The position numbers were made by a program, and so were the translations under genes. Below are positions 1 to 8,498 of a stretch of DNA of 64,000 nt, piece after piece. The notes beneath the pieces are model-generated. The model saw only the letters and a list, made by a program, of their open reading frames with translations, did not search any database and was not told the origin of the DNA. The stretch is from Paralcaligenes ureilyticus (GTDB lineage: Bacteria; Pseudomonadota; Gammaproteobacteria; Burkholderiales; Burkholderiaceae_B). Where the stretch lies: NCBI RefSeq assembly GCF_004346225.1, contig NZ_SMAJ01000007.1, positions 62,001 to 126,000 of the forward strand, given 5' to 3'. Position 1 is the first letter of the stretch. Each line of letters begins with the position of its first letter.

Positions 1-26
1 GCTGCATAGTGCAGCGTGGTATTAAG

Positions 27-298
27 TGGTGGAGTCGGGGGGAATTGAACCCCCGTCCGCAAGCCCTCTGCAGGCAGTTCTACATGCTTATTCGGTTCAC
101 TTTAGTTTTAACCTTGGATCATGCCAACCGACAGGCCCTTCCTTGGCGATTCACATTATTTTAAGTCGTGGCTGAGTGACCCAGCCAAGCCCGATTCTTT
201 GTAAATGACGCTGCTGTAGGTTTTACCCTACCTGACCCAAAGACAAATCAGTGCAGCGGCTTACCGCACTAGGCGGCTAAAGCGAAACGCTCGTCGTT
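27..298 (-). ncRNA. ssrA: 3' part of the chromosomal ssrA (tmRNA), split by the island
   Basis: Read on the minus strand this is the 3' three quarters of a tmRNA: most of the tag frame (stop at 269-271), pseudoknot region, T arm and the 3' end CTCCACCA (27-34). It has no 5' end: homology to tmRNA stops at 298. The missing 5' part lies at 63237-63334. Joining the two restores a gene of about 366 nt and the tag GCT-AAC-GAC-GAG..., that is ANDERFALAA, typical of the Bordetella/Alcaligenes group. The acceptor stem supports the pairing: 3' CGACTCC matches 5' GGGGTCG of the right-hand part, while the island ssrA has CGGCTCC with GGGGCCG. It should no longer make a functional tmRNA. Confidence 0.93.
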
Positions 299-326
299 GG
301 TTATTCCCCCTTATTTTATATCCATA
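295..326. other. Left island end (attL) with core CGTT and a TATCCATA site
   Basis: The chromosomal sequence ends with CGTT at 295-298; the same CGTT stands at the right junction (63237-63240), so the crossover core is at most these 4 bp. Inward from the core the left end reads GGTTATTCCCCC and then TATCCATA at 319-326. The right end, read inward on the other strand, has GTCTACCCCCC and TATCCATA. These are imperfect inverted ends that could bind the recombinases. The rest of 299-534 is A+T-rich and shows no gene; it is the likely promoter region of the recombinase operon. Confidence 0.7.
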
Positions 327-534
327 GTTGGATGCTAAAACTGAACCAAGGGCTGTGAAATTCGATCAGTGTCTTATGTATAGGCAGATTGAAGACTTCT
401 TGACTATTGAGTTTATCCCTTCATACTTCCATACTCCATACAACGTCATGGTGAGTCTGTGGAGTGCACACTAATCAAGCCCACATCCCTTCTATCTAAC
501 CGGCTCCGCAGGACCGCCGGAGGCATCATAGAGG

Positions 535-2097
535 GTGGCGTTGACTCGCCGAAGGCGAGGCACGACAGCAGGCAAGCGGAGCGCGTCAGGGATCCGTTTC
601 ATTCAACAGTTGTTAAGCAAATACCGGGGGGTGCTGGTGTTTGAGTCTACCGTCGTGAAAGCCCGGGTTTACACGGATGAAACGGGTGTCTTCTACGAGA
701 TACCTGTGCTACTTACCCCGAATGGCTCATTAGGATCCCTGGTCGATTATTTTGTGGCTCATTGGGATATTCGTAGCCCTCAATGGATGATCAAGGTAGT
801 TCAAGCCGTAAGATTATTCCTGGAGTATTTGGACGCCCATTCAGATGGCGTTGATGGCCAAGATACTTTCCAGAATTTTCGTCAACGACTTTTGACAGGC
901 TCGATCGATCACACAGCCGGTTCAGATCCAAGTGGCTTATGGTGGAGGCCCCGCGGGCCCAAGGCATCGAATCGCATCATCTGCAATCTCACTGATTTCT
1001 TTTCTTGGTGGTGCAGCAAACATCCCACAAGACCCAATCCGACCGCACTCTGGCGAAACAGCAGCTATGACTATTTAGTAGCCCAAGCCGCTTATGAATA
1101 CCGACGCAACCAGGCGTTTTTAGGGCACACCTGGTCCAGCTTTCAAGAGACTAGCCGTAAGCCGGGCATGCCGTTGTCAACGAAGTGGCATAGAACTCCA
1201 GCAGTGGAGAAAGAGAATCCGCCGGCGTTCCCCGAAGACCGTGTGATGGATCTCTTATTCAAAGGATTCAAGGTTGCAGGCAAGTACAACTATAGGGATA
1301 TGCTCATAACGCTTCTGATGAATGGTGCAGGCTTTCGAGTGTCTGAACCATTTCATCTTTATCTATGGGATGTGACTGAAGATCCGAAGTGCCCTGGAAG
1401 TGCATTGATCCTCATTCATCATCCTGCCTGGGGTGCGGCGCCCAATGATTCCAGGTGGAATGATGCTACTGGGGTACGGCGCAAAGGCAATCGAGCCGAG
1501 TATTTGGCGGAAATGTATGGGCTGACACCTCGTGACTGGGCGCTAGGCACCGAGGGGGCCGGTTGGAAAGGTGGTATGCATGAGACTCAGTTTGGTGGCT
1601 ACTATAAGCAGGCCTATTGGTTTATTCCTGAGTTCGCCCACTTGTTCTGGGATATCTGGCATAAATACATTGAACAAGTCAGGCAGATTGACCCGGCGAG
1701 TCGCGCGCACCCCTATGCCTTTATGAATGTCGGCCGAGCACCCAAAGGCGGAATCTATAAGATGGGAAAGTTTGAGGTCAGTCACACTGCTGCTCTGGAG
1801 CGTATTGGTCTAGTATCATCCAAGCGATTGGGCACCAGCATCCATGGGCACCGACATGCCTATGCCCAGAGATTGCGTCGTGCTGGAATTCCCAAAGAAA
1901 TGATTCGTCGATTTATGCACCATACCGATTTAGCAAGCCAAGAGGTATACACCCAAGCCGACCAAGAAGAGTGTCGCGAATATTTGGCGGCGGCCATTAG
2001 CCGCCTAAACGCGATGGGTGACAGCTCTAGGACTAAGTTCGCTGTTATTGATTCTGAATCCGTTGGCGTTATGCAAGGTCAGGCATGGAATCGATAG
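535..2097 (+). CDS. Tyrosine recombinase 1 of a three-gene integration operon (TnpA/GmtY-like)
   Basis: Site-specific tyrosine recombinase of 520 residues. Catalytic boxes are visible: Arg268 in GFRVSE, His436 and Arg439 in HGHRH, His462 in MHHTD and nucleophile Tyr471 in EVYTQ. The N-terminal 200 residues should hold the core- and arm-binding domains. It is the first of three overlapping or abutting genes at the left island end, an order known from Tn554 (TnpA-TnpB-TnpC) and from Gamma-Mobile-Trio elements (GmtY-GmtZ-GmtX); it is longer than Tn554 TnpA. The GTG start at 535 is uncertain: the first 30 residues are basic and GTG codons at 631 and 640 are alternatives. The stop overlaps the next gene by 13 bases, which suggests translational coupling. 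Inferred job: strand exchange at the ssrA tag codons. Confidence 0.9.
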   Translation: MALTRRRRGTTAGKRSASGIRFIQQLLSKYRGVLVFESTVVKARVYTDETGVFYEIPVLLTPNGSLGSLVDYFVAHWDIRSPQWMIKVVQAVRLFLEYLDAHSDGVDGQDTFQNFRQRLLTGSIDHTAGSDPSGLWWRPRGPKASNRIICNLTDFFSWWCSKHPTRPNPTALWRNSSYDYLVAQAAYEYRRNQAFLGHTWSSFQETSRKPGMPLSTKWHRTPAVEKENPPAFPEDRVMDLLFKGFKVAGKYNYRDMLITLLMNGAGFRVSEPFHLYLWDVTEDPKCPGSALILIHHPAWGAAPNDSRWNDATGVRRKGNRAEYLAEMYGLTPRDWALGTEGAGWKGGMHETQFGGYYKQAYWFIPEFAHLFWDIWHKYIEQVRQIDPASRAHPYAFMNVGRAPKGGIYKMGKFEVSHTAALERIGLVSSKRLGTSIHGHRHAYAQRLRRAGIPKEMIRRFMHHTDLASQEVYTQADQEECREYLAAAISRLNAMGDSSRTKFAVIDSESVGVMQGQAWNR

Positions 2098-4976
2098 AGG
2101 CAGAGCTCGTGGCTCAAAAGGCACTAGCGGATATCACGGACGCCACGCCGGTCAATAACATACGCTTTGACGATATTCGTAAGCAACTCGCAAATGAATG
2201 CGTTGCATACCGAGAAGCCGGATTTACCTTTCTGGAAATTGCCAATATCCTAAATCAGCGTGGGCAAAAGACCAAAACCGGTAAAGTGTGGTCGCTGGCC
2301 AACATCAGCATGCTGATATCAAACCCTGAGCCGGTTCCCCCTAAGCCTACATCGAAGAAGGAGCTCCATCGCCGTCGACAAGCACAGCGAACAGTAGGCG
2401 TAACCAAGCTGAGCGATAAAAATTTCTCCTGGATCCGGGATGAGTGCCCACAGTACGAACAATGGCGGCAGTTAGCAAGTCAATGGGCCAACGGGATAGA
2501 GGCCGGCGTTCAACATGCTATTCAAGGGATCAATGCGCTCCTGGGATTTGTGCAGAAACATCAGTTGTCCGCCATTCCTGCGGAATTTCTTTTGGCTAGC
2601 AACCACTACCCCGATTTTTACCAGTCAATGTGGGGGGCCAAAAGGACCCATGCCTCAGTCTTAGTTAACAATACAGCCTATTTTTTTGTTGAGTGGGTAC
2701 TAAGTACTCCGGAGTTTTGTGAAGAAGACGATTTCGGCCGCCTAAATACTTCCTCTGCGTTCAGAAATCCACTTCAACATCTGAGCCGCAGCGGGATTGC
2801 TCGGCACCCTGAAAGTGTCCGGACGACTTTGCCCTATGGGTACATTGAAGAGCTTCGGCAATTGATCGCTCAAGGTCCCAATTTTGGGGACTGGAAGTGG
2901 GCGCAGAATGCGTTAGGAACACCAACCAAAAAGAAGCGGCTAAAGGAGTCTGAAGACGAGGGGGAAAAGATAGCGCCTATTTGGTTCGAGGTAGATCAAC
3001 ACATCATCGATCATTCAGATCCGGATTGCGTTTGGCGTGAACGGATCAAGGTTATCGAAGCGCGTCCTGACCGCCGTAAAGAGTTCAAGACCGTTCTAGA
3101 AATGTGGAGCCCGGTACGCTGGGTAGCATTGCTGGTTAAATTACAGTTGCCGCTGCGGACATTTCAGGTCCGGATGCTAGATTCCGGCGAAGCAGATACT
3201 TGGCGCTGGGAAAAAGGGAGTTGGAGCGTAAACACCGGGTTACTGGCCAAAGGTACTGAAGCTCGGCCATGCACTAATGGCGTCTTCCTAAAACCGAGCG
3301 AGTTGTCTGATGTGAACTCCACAGTTCTTCTGCATATAAACACGAACAAAACAGCCGACATTGGCAAGGATGGAAACCAAAAGGGATACAACGTTCCATG
3401 GGTTACCGGGGGGAAATTACACCAGGACCCTTATTATTGGCTTGAAAAGCTGCGCGCATGGCAGGAAAAGTACAATCCTCTTCAGCGCTTAACCCGCTGG
3501 ACCGAGCTCGATGGGCGCCATTTGCCCGTGAAGTCTGAAGTACAGCTGGCAAGTTATCCCGATACGGCCTTCTTATTCCGAACGCCGGAAAACAAGGAGT
3601 CGCCCAATTTACCGCTCACGCAAACAGCACTCAATGCCCCATGGTATTGGTGTCTATATGAGCTTGAACAGCGCTTGTGGTCACGGGGAGAAAGACTGCC
3701 TGGCGGAGGAATAATTCGGTTAATTCCAGAGCGCAAGAGGGCAACTAGGTCGAACATGACAACCTTGTTCGCCTTACATGGCCTTCGGGTTTCACTCATT
3801 ACGGCCTTAGCTCTTGACGGGGAAGTACCTCTTGTGATCCTTCAAAAAATCGCCGGTCACAGTCGGTTAGTAATGACGCTTTACTATACAAAGCCTGGGG
3901 CGAAGCAGACCCAGCAGGCAATCCAAACCGGATTGGAGCGCTTGAACGAATCAGCAGATGAATCCATTTTGGACTGGATGGCCAATACCGAATACACACT
4001 ATTGGTGAAGGAGGCCATCACCAATAGTCCAGCGTCATTGAGCGCCGCCGTATCCATCATCCCAGAGCAGCGAGTGCCGGCCGGGTGGATGGTGATGATA
4101 GACGGTCTTTGCCTAGCCGGCGGAAACATCTCTGAGGTAGATAGTGCGGGTTGTCACAATGGGGGACCAAATATTGGCAGTGAGTCGGTACCTCGCTATA
4201 ACCCCGTGCCTGGCGGGGCTCGTAATTGTCCGCGTTGCCGATGGTTTGTCACTCGACCTAGCTTCCTCCCGCAATTAGCAGCTCGCTGGAACAATGCGAT
4301 GTATCACTGCAACGAAGCTCGCGCGGTGGTCATCTCGGCCGAAGAAAAGTATCAGGTGTTTGAGGAGCTGCGTGCCGAGGCCTTATCGAGCGGACAAATA
4401 TTTACGCGCCAACGGGAATACCTTGAGGCAGGGCGGGTTCGAGAGCAGGCTATTCAGCGCTTTGATGAGCTCATTATGACTGTATCTGCAATTACCAAAC
4501 TCATAGAGCGTTGCCGAGTTGCTCTGACCGACCTCGAGGGTACTGCTCTTGTCGCTGCGGGAACCATAATGGATATCCAGGTTGCGGTCGAAGAGACCGA
4601 TTCCGAGCTGTTGCAGTTATCAGGCATCTGCGAGGGAGCCGAAATTTATCCGGATCTAGAGCCCGGGAAAGCCGTCTTGAGGCGCAGCCAACTTCTCGAT
4701 GCTGCGCTTAGACGCGAACAGTTGCCACCAACATTCCTACTGCTTTCCGAAGAAGAGCAAAAGCTGATCGGAAATGCTTTTCTACGCCAGTTGGCAATTC
4801 AAATGAACCGCGAGAATCCAGCGCTGGGTCGCTATCAAGTCATATCACTGATCGATGCCGGCAAGTCTCTAACGGAACATCTTGGAGTGGATGTTAGTGC
4901 TCTGCTCAGAACCGTCCAGACACAGGAGATGTCTGTAGGCTCGAGCGTAAAGTTTATTCCCAGGCTGGAGGGTTGA
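2085..4976 (+). CDS. Large tyrosine recombinase 2 of the trio (TnpB/GmtZ-like)
   Basis: Protein of 963 residues with a second tyrosine recombinase core in the middle: Arg358 in LPLRTFQ, His565 and Arg568 in HGLR, His592 in AGHSR and Tyr600/Tyr601 in LYYTK. Thus all catalytic residues are present. After the core comes a Cys cluster (CHNGG near 685, then NCPRCRWF) that looks like a zinc-binding knuckle, as in Tn554 TnpB, and then a long helical C-terminal region. Its N-terminal 60 residues look like a recombinase-type helix-turn-helix (EIANILNQRGQKT). It overlaps the gene before it and its TGA touches the ATG of the third gene, so all three are one operon. It is longer than Tn554 TnpB (about 630 residues). 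Confidence 0.9.
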   Translation: MESIEAELVAQKALADITDATPVNNIRFDDIRKQLANECVAYREAGFTFLEIANILNQRGQKTKTGKVWSLANISMLISNPEPVPPKPTSKKELHRRRQAQRTVGVTKLSDKNFSWIRDECPQYEQWRQLASQWANGIEAGVQHAIQGINALLGFVQKHQLSAIPAEFLLASNHYPDFYQSMWGAKRTHASVLVNNTAYFFVEWVLSTPEFCEEDDFGRLNTSSAFRNPLQHLSRSGIARHPESVRTTLPYGYIEELRQLIAQGPNFGDWKWAQNALGTPTKKKRLKESEDEGEKIAPIWFEVDQHIIDHSDPDCVWRERIKVIEARPDRRKEFKTVLEMWSPVRWVALLVKLQLPLRTFQVRMLDSGEADTWRWEKGSWSVNTGLLAKGTEARPCTNGVFLKPSELSDVNSTVLLHINTNKTADIGKDGNQKGYNVPWVTGGKLHQDPYYWLEKLRAWQEKYNPLQRLTRWTELDGRHLPVKSEVQLASYPDTAFLFRTPENKESPNLPLTQTALNAPWYWCLYELEQRLWSRGERLPGGGIIRLIPERKRATRSNMTTLFALHGLRVSLITALALDGEVPLVILQKIAGHSRLVMTLYYTKPGAKQTQQAIQTGLERLNESADESILDWMANTEYTLLVKEAITNSPASLSAAVSIIPEQRVPAGWMVMIDGLCLAGGNISEVDSAGCHNGGPNIGSESVPRYNPVPGGARNCPRCRWFVTRPSFLPQLAARWNNAMYHCNEARAVVISAEEKYQVFEELRAEALSSGQIFTRQREYLEAGRVREQAIQRFDELIMTVSAITKLIERCRVALTDLEGTALVAAGTIMDIQVAVEETDSELLQLSGICEGAEIYPDLEPGKAVLRRSQLLDAALRREQLPPTFLLLSEEEQKLIGNAFLRQLAIQMNRENPALGRYQVISLIDAGKSLTEHLGVDVSALLRTVQTQEMSVGSSVKFIPRLEG

Positions 4977-5669
4977 ATGTATCAAAAAACGAATGTGCAC
5001 CCCGATGAGGTACTCGAAGCGATATTGACAGTCAGTGTCCATCCCACAAAGAAACGCAATCTGGCGCTCATTCACCAAATCTGCTTCGATAGCAACAAAA
5101 TCGGTAACAAGGATTTTTCACTAAAGAGCATAGGGCAAGCAATTGAGTTGCAGGGAGGCCTTAAGGCAAAGTCGCTCTGGAATGCCCAATCATCGGATTA
5201 TCGTAAGCTCATTGAGGCTTGGCAGGCCTATGTTGGGCCGATAGAGCCTGATTTGCGAGAGATTAAGCGGACTTCCGACGACTTACGTTTATCGCAAAAT
5301 ATTCCTGATCCAGCCATTCGCATTATCGTGGAGAAATTGGTGAAAGAACGTAATTCCTTACGCGCCGAGCTTAATATTCTCAAAGCCCAATCCACCGTAA
5401 TAATAGACCGACGTTCTTCGGCTTCTGTCTTGGAGTCAAGGGCCGAAAAAGAAACCGGTATCACGGTCCAGGTGCTTAAGCCGGCGGAGCTAAACCAACT
5501 GGAGACGGAAGCGCTTGCTCATGCAATATCTCCAGATCTGTGGCATCAAGAGGGTTGGGTTGAACAAAAGCTTGGGCGTGTCGTAATGCCAATTGACGGC
5601 ACCGATCGTTCCAGGACTATTTTCAAGCCGGGCTTTGTTTCAGCCGTAAAGAAACTTCTCGCCGCCTAA
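4977..5669 (+). CDS. Third protein of the recombinase trio (TnpC/GmtX-like)
   Basis: Protein of 230 residues, starting directly after the stop of recombinase 2. It has no recombinase residues. The first half is a helical domain (KRNLALIHQICFD...), followed by a coiled-coil stretch around 115-140 (IIVEKLVKERNSLRAELNILKAQ) and a basic tail. In Tn554 the third protein, TnpC, is a non-catalytic accessory that influences efficiency and orientation of transposition; this protein has the same place and a comparable coiled coil. The family name is inferred from position and architecture. After the stop there is no clear terminator and about 80 bases hold no gene. Confidence 0.75.
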   Translation: MYQKTNVHPDEVLEAILTVSVHPTKKRNLALIHQICFDSNKIGNKDFSLKSIGQAIELQGGLKAKSLWNAQSSDYRKLIEAWQAYVGPIEPDLREIKRTSDDLRLSQNIPDPAIRIIVEKLVKERNSLRAELNILKAQSTVIIDRRSSASVLESRAEKETGITVQVLKPAELNQLETEALAHAISPDLWHQEGWVEQKLGRVVMPIDGTDRSRTIFKPGFVSAVKKLLAA

Positions 5670-5749
5670 GCAAAATAAACATAGGACGGTCAGAATATCT
5701 CTGACCTGGAACGCGGCCTGGACTCTGGGAAGAAAAACTGGGAAGCGGC

Positions 5750-6145
5750 TCACCATTCTTGCTTTTGCTGCACCGCCTTGTGACCACTGGCATAGGCCCA
5801 CGATGCAGTGACGAGATCGCAGGCAACCGTGAGTTCTTCAGCATCCCGAGGGGCATACAGAAGGACAATGAGGGCCGACACCGTTGGGTAACCCGCCAGC
5901 GGATGCGGCTCCGTCCAGCCGGCGGCAATGGCTTCGCTACATAAGGGCTCGGGCAGGGTCAAGTGCAGGCTATGGTCGGGCACCGGATGGGCATGTGCGA
6001 ATTCGGTCGATAGCATGAAGGCATTGGCAGGCCCCCGGGCGCGGTCATCTCGGAGATAGATTCCAACCGTACCAAAGGGTGCACGACCACTGTCGCCTAG
6101 CACCACACCATCCAACTGGCGAAGGCGCTCTTGGCCAAGGGTCAA
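5750..6145 (-). pseudogene. Luciferase-like (DUF5519-type) protein, 5'-truncated
   Basis: The open frame of 131 residues matches the C-terminal two thirds of small bacterial luciferase-like proteins: TEFAHAHPVPDHSLHLTLP, then GWTEPHPLAGYPTVS and LIVLLYAPRD. These proteins are usually about 150-170 residues. Here the first ten codons (6119-6145) are antisense to the acr3 fragment on the other strand, so the original start was lost when acr3 sequence was joined at about 6119. The function of the family is not established despite its name. A product could still be made from the new start but is probably non-functional. Confidence 0.6.
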
Positions 6146-6411
6146 GCCGCCTTCGAGCGAACCGTCTCAAACCTCGGCCCCTATTCCATTGCGGCCTTGC
6201 TGCTAACCCTTGTTTTACTCTTTGCGTTTCAAGGCAAGGCCATTATCGTGCAGCCGCTGATTATTGCGTTGCTGGCGGCCCCGATTCTGATCCAGGTGTT
6301 TTTTAATTCCGGCCTGGCCTATCTGCTTAATCACAAGCTGGGCGTACCCCATTGCGTGGCGGGGCCATCGAGCCTGATTGGCGCCTCCAACTTTTTTGAA
6401 TTGGCTGTCTT
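6119..6411 (+). pseudogene. Fragment of an acr3 arsenite efflux gene
   Basis: The nucleotide sequence aligns with about 38055-38346 of the intact acr3 gene (for example AACCTCGGCCCCTATTC and CATTGCGTGGCGGG), covering membrane segments of the second half of the protein. Both ends are abrupt: at 6119 it joins the truncated luciferase-like gene and at 6411, after GAATTGGCTGTC, it runs into unrelated sequence with an early stop. It differs at many silent sites from the intact copy and is closer to the fragment at 51534-51745, so it derives from a different acr3 allele. The 120 bases after it (6412-6534) hold nothing recognisable. Confidence 0.85.
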
Positions 6412-6534
6412 CATTTTGTAACCCGTGCTCTTGTTTTCATATTCAGCGCCTGCCGACCAAACGTTTGTTCTGTATGGCCGACAGAATTACGCCAATAATT
6501 GCGCTAACATTGTTCTAGGCCCAACAGGTCTTTC

Positions 6535-7077
6535 TCAGTTCGATGTGGATGAAGAGGCTGAAGCAACGATATCCGTTGCCACCTCGGCAGGCGGCAAGCA
6601 GATCCCCTGATCGTTACAGGCTTGAACTTTCACCATCACTCGAGTGGGCACTTCGGTTTGAGTCAGGCTTACGGGAATGCGCGTCATGTCTTCATAAACC
6701 AATATCGTTTTGCCGTCGATGGCGATGCCGCTGTCATGTCCCGCTGGGTAATGAGCAACCGCTTCTAGTGGACGCTTTTGATTCAATACGGTAATGGTGG
6801 TCGGAATCAGATCATCCAGCGTGGCCGGGTTGGCATTGACATGCCAGCCTTTTTTAATATGCAGGACGACCTCCACCTCTTTGTTATTCATGCGCGCCGA
6901 CACGCTGACGGAGCGAGACGAGTCGGCCAGGATGCTGCCTTGGCTATTTCCCAGGGGAGCAATCGCATTGCTCGGTAGAACACCACGTTCAGCGTAGCGC
7001 CATGCCACGATGGCGGCACCTGCTAACACAGCGCCAATAATAACGATTCCAACGATATACTTTTTGCTTAATTTCAA
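6535..7077 (-). CDS. DsbD alpha-like periplasmic thiol protein
   Basis: Protein of 180 residues with one N-terminal membrane anchor (IVGIVIIGAVLAGAAIVAW) and a periplasmic domain like the N-terminal alpha domain of DsbD/ScsB: VVLHIKKGWHVNANP, later VQACNDQGICLPP with two cysteines six apart. In DsbD such a Cys pair passes electrons from the membrane domain to periplasmic partners. It lies 4 bases downstream of a DsbD-like protein that has the other two domains but lacks this one, so the two genes together amount to a split DsbD. Last gene of a four-gene minus-strand operon started by the CueR-type promoter at 9493-9523. Inferred role: reducing or protecting thiols under copper stress. Confidence 0.8.
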   Translation of the reverse strand: MKLSKKYIVGIVIIGAVLAGAAIVAWRYAERGVLPSNAIAPLGNSQGSILADSSRSVSVSARMNNKEVEVVLHIKKGWHVNANPATLDDLIPTTITVLNQKRPLEAVAHYPAGHDSGIAIDGKTILVYEDMTRIPVSLTQTEVPTRVMVKVQACNDQGICLPPAEVATDIVASASSSTSN

Positions 7078-7081
7078 GGCA

Positions 7082-8263
7082 TCACCATGTTTTTTGTGAG
7101 AGCTTGTTCAAGGCATTAATCAGCGATTGGCTGGTAAATAATCCGGAAAATCGCTGCACAACGCCTCCGTTCGCATCAAGCACCACGGCAAAGGGCAGGC
7201 CAACCCCGCCGTAGCTGACCAGCAGGCGTTCCAGCACCGGTTGAGAATAGGTCAGGTCGACGCGCAAGGTGGCCATATGGTTGGCGTTTACGGCATGCAC
7301 GACGCTGGCGCTGTCATAGACCGTTTTTTCCAACACTTTGCAATTGATGCACCAATCGGCCGTGAATTCGAGCAGCACAGGGCGGCCCAAAGCCGTCAGC
7401 CGCCCGGCATCGGCCGGCGCAAGCGTGTGCCATTCGAGCCGATTGGCCGATGCCGGCATGAATCCCGCACCCAGAACGGCCGCCACGGCGACCACGCTGC
7501 CGACCAGTGAAATCGCGATCCGAGTGGCGATCTGATGGGTGCGCCTGAATTCGATCACGCACCAGCCGAGCAATGCCAGAGCAAATACCAGCCATAGCGG
7601 CAGCGTCCAAGGAGAGGGCACGAGGCTTTGCGAGAAAAACAAAGCGGCTCCCAACAGGATCCAGCCGAAACTCTTGCGCACGATTTCGGTCCATGCTCCC
7701 GATCGTGGGAAACGCGCAAGTAACCCAGGCCGGGCAATCAAGATTAGGTAAGGTAAGGCGAGTCCAACGCCTATCGCAATGAAAATGATCACGATGCTTG
7801 CGGGCGGTAGCGTCACGGCAAAAGCCAGAAGGCCGCCCAGCAAGGGCCCGGTGCAGGGTGTGGAGAGCAGGGCGCCTAATAATCCCGATAAGAACGGCTC
7901 GACGAAATGAGACCCTCGCATCGACACCGCAAAACTGGGAACGGGTAAGCCTTTGCCAAGAAAATTCGCAGCAGCCAGCAAAGTCAGCATAACGACTAGA
8001 AAGATCGTGAATACCCGCGATTGAAATAGTACGCCCCATCGCCAACCCAGCAGAGCCGTAGCCAGCCCGAGGGCGGCGAAAAACAGCACGGAGCCCGCCG
8101 TAAACAACACGGCTGCGATCCAGCGTGAGCGCACACTCCCGCCTGCAGCATGCAAGATCGTACGAACTTTGATCGGAACTGCGGGCAACACACAGGGCGT
8201 CAGGTTCAGCAGTATGCCCGCCCCAAGGGCCGTCACAACGGCCAGCAGGAATGAGGTGTTCAA
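7082..8263 (-). CDS. DsbD beta-gamma-like transmembrane thiol:disulfide reductase (ScsB-type)
   Basis: Protein of 393 residues. The first 260 residues contain eight or so membrane segments of the CcdA/DsbD family with the two typical Cys sites, NLTPCVLPAVP near residue 23 and STPCTGPLLGG near 135. The C-terminal 120 residues are a thioredoxin-like domain with CINC (in WCINCKVLEKTVYD). The arrangement moves electrons from cytoplasmic thioredoxin across the membrane to the periplasm. Full-length DsbD also has an N-terminal alpha domain; here that is a separate downstream gene. It belongs to the CueR-controlled operon 9446-6535, which suggests a role like ScsB (suppressor of copper sensitivity). 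Confidence 0.87.
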   Translation of the reverse strand: MNTSFLLAVVTALGAGILLNLTPCVLPAVPIKVRTILHAAGGSVRSRWIAAVLFTAGSVLFFAALGLATALLGWRWGVLFQSRVFTIFLVVMLTLLAAANFLGKGLPVPSFAVSMRGSHFVEPFLSGLLGALLSTPCTGPLLGGLLAFAVTLPPASIVIIFIAIGVGLALPYLILIARPGLLARFPRSGAWTEIVRKSFGWILLGAALFFSQSLVPSPWTLPLWLVFALALLGWCVIEFRRTHQIATRIAISLVGSVVAVAAVLGAGFMPASANRLEWHTLAPADAGRLTALGRPVLLEFTADWCINCKVLEKTVYDSASVVHAVNANHMATLRVDLTYSQPVLERLLVSYGGVGLPFAVVLDANGGVVQRFSGLFTSQSLINALNKLSQKTW

Positions 8264-8292
8264 CGTATCTCCATCGTGTGTGCCTGATACCT

Positions 8293-8457
8293 TTAACGCC
8301 CGAACATACCCTTCATGCCGGCGTAGCAGCTACCGATGCCGTGCATCATGCTGCCGTGCATTATCCACATCCCGGCGAAGGCCAGTACGGCAATGAGGCC
8401 TATGACGGCAAAAATAATCAGGAGGATATCGAATATCGACCATTTATTCACTAGCAT
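8293..8457 (-). CDS. Small single-span membrane protein (54 residues)
   Basis: The frame starts with ATG at 8457 and ends with TAA at 8293. The product has one membrane segment (FDILLIIFAVIGLIAVLAFAG) followed by a short Met/His tail (MWIMHGSMMHGIGSCYAGM). The same pattern, LLIIFAVIG-IAVLA--GM--MH, occurs in the 43-residue protein at 14278-14409, in another copper-linked operon, so I take both as a real small protein family. The Met/His-rich tail suggests contact with Cu+ or Ag+, which is inference. It sits between the propeller-protein gene and the DsbD-like gene of the same operon. Confidence 0.7.
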   Translation of the reverse strand: MLVNKWSIFDILLIIFAVIGLIAVLAFAGMWIMHGSMMHGIGSCYAGMKGMFGR

Positions 8458-8498
8458 GATCATTCCTTTGATTAGCGGCTATGGCAACGACCAGGTCT

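Noticed and set aside
7314..8045. Minus-strand frame of 243 codons in another reading frame
   Set aside because: Overlaps the DsbD-like gene, which has clear motifs; the alternative product is Arg-rich without a family.
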